The notes beneath the pieces are model-generated. The model did no database searches. It was not told the DNA's origin and was given only the letters and a program-made list of their open reading frames with translations. From Nocardioidaceae bacterium (GTDB taxonomy: Bacteria; Actinomycetota; Actinomycetes; Propionibacteriales; Nocardioidaceae), in assembly GCA_013696365.1 (NCBI GenBank), contig JACCYS010000337.1, positions 1 to 31,802 of the forward strand: a DNA stretch of 31,802 nt, in the 5' to 3' direction. Below are positions 31,474-31,802 of the stretch, in pieces (the first letter of the stretch is position 1; each line of letters opens with the position of its first letter). The position numbers were made by a program, and so were the translations under genes.

Positions 31474-31802
31474 TCAGTGGGCGAAGTGACGCACGCCGGT
31501 GAGGTACATCGTCACTCCGGCTGCCCGTACGGCTGCCGCCACCTCGTCGTCGCGAACCGACCCGCCCGGCTGCACCACCGCACGTACGCCGGCGTCGAGC
31601 AGCACCTGCACACCGTCGGCGAACGGGAAGAACGCGTCCGAGGCAGCCATCGAGCGCGCGGCCCGCGCACCGGCCCGGGACACCGCAAGCCGCGCGGCGT
31701 CGACCCGATTGACCTGCCCCATGCCGACGCCGACGGTCCCCCGATCCGCGGCCAGCACGATCGCATTCGACTTCACCGCCCGGCAGGCCCGCCAGGCAAA
31801 CT
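31474..31802 (-). CDS. purH: AICAR transformylase/IMP cyclohydrolase, C-terminal fragment (runs off right edge)
   Basis: The last 109 codons of a minus-strand gene read as the PurH C-terminus: ACRAVKSNAIVLA, GVGMGQVNRVDAARLAV, ARSMAASDAFFPFADGV, VQPGGSVRDDEV and TMYLTGVRHF. Lys and Asn of VKSNAIVLA and the Pro/Gly loop belong to the formyl transfer domain. The enzyme uses 10-formyl-THF to finish IMP synthesis. It lies upstream of folD in the usual actinobacterial order, with the AbiEi-like gene inserted between them. Confidence 0.96.
   Translation of the reverse strand, partial: FAWRACRAVKSNAIVLAADRGTVGVGMGQVNRVDAARLAVSRAGARAARSMAASDAFFPFADGVQVLLDAGVRAVVQPGGSVRDDEVAAAVRAAGVTMYLTGVRHFAH

Overview
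The window is high-GC DNA from an actinobacterium (Actinomycetes). The coding sequences use GTG and TTG starts freely and overlap as ATGA, GTGA or TGATG. The right edge carries the actinobacterial core order purH–folD–DUF3017–mdh–icd. I cannot name the genus from sequence alone. No tRNA, rRNA, CRISPR array, insertion sequence or prophage gene was seen.

Layout. (a) 1-1529: the 3' end of a galactokinase gene, then a tandem-GNAT acetyltransferase. (b) 1589-13309, all on the minus strand: a choline/glycine betaine block, transcribed as betB–betA–ABC ATPase–fused ABC permease–substrate-binding lipoprotein, then a dimethylglycine dehydrogenase with etfB and etfA. (c) 13405-16606: an IclR regulator, divergent purU (formyl-THF deformylase), the wreck of a GH13 alpha-glucosidase and a conserved hypothetical gene. 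(d) 16618-22525: a corrinoid methyltransferase module. An MttB/MtgB-family methyltransferase gene is divergent from iclR–corrinoid protein–THF methyltransferase–RACo-type reductive activator. A short methylene-THF reductase (metF-like) converges on it, preceded by an MFS transporter gene. (e) 24865-31802: a frameshifted 2'-5' RNA ligase-like gene and the core genes icd, yihY, mdh, DUF3017, folD and purH. An AbiEi/DUF559-like gene bracketed by two copies of a palindromic repeat sits between folD and purH.

How it fits together (inference from neighbourhood and families). Choline is oxidised to glycine betaine by BetA and BetB, and betaine or choline is imported by the ABC system. The first methyl group is removed not by the usual aerobic Rieske monooxygenase (no gbcAB is in the window) but probably by the MttB-family enzyme onto the corrinoid protein. 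The pterin-binding methyltransferase then passes it to tetrahydrofolate, and the RACo-like protein rescues oxidised Co(II). Dimethylglycine would be demethylated by the FAD/GcvT two-domain dehydrogenase, with electrons to EtfAB and the one-carbon unit to methylene-THF. MetF run oxidatively, FolD and PurU would carry methyl-THF to formate. Sarcosine-oxidising and formate-oxidising genes are not in the window.

Regulation. Two IclR regulators sit with two different 17-bp palindromes of the same geometry. GTTGC-N7-GCAAC lies before both betB and the dimethylglycine dehydrogenase gene, with a 9/10 copy across the iclR/purU start codons. GTTCC-N7-GGAAC lies in the mttB-like/iclR divergent promoter region. 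An actinobacterial regulon joining choline oxidation to a corrinoid methyltransferase system is the most interesting content of the window.
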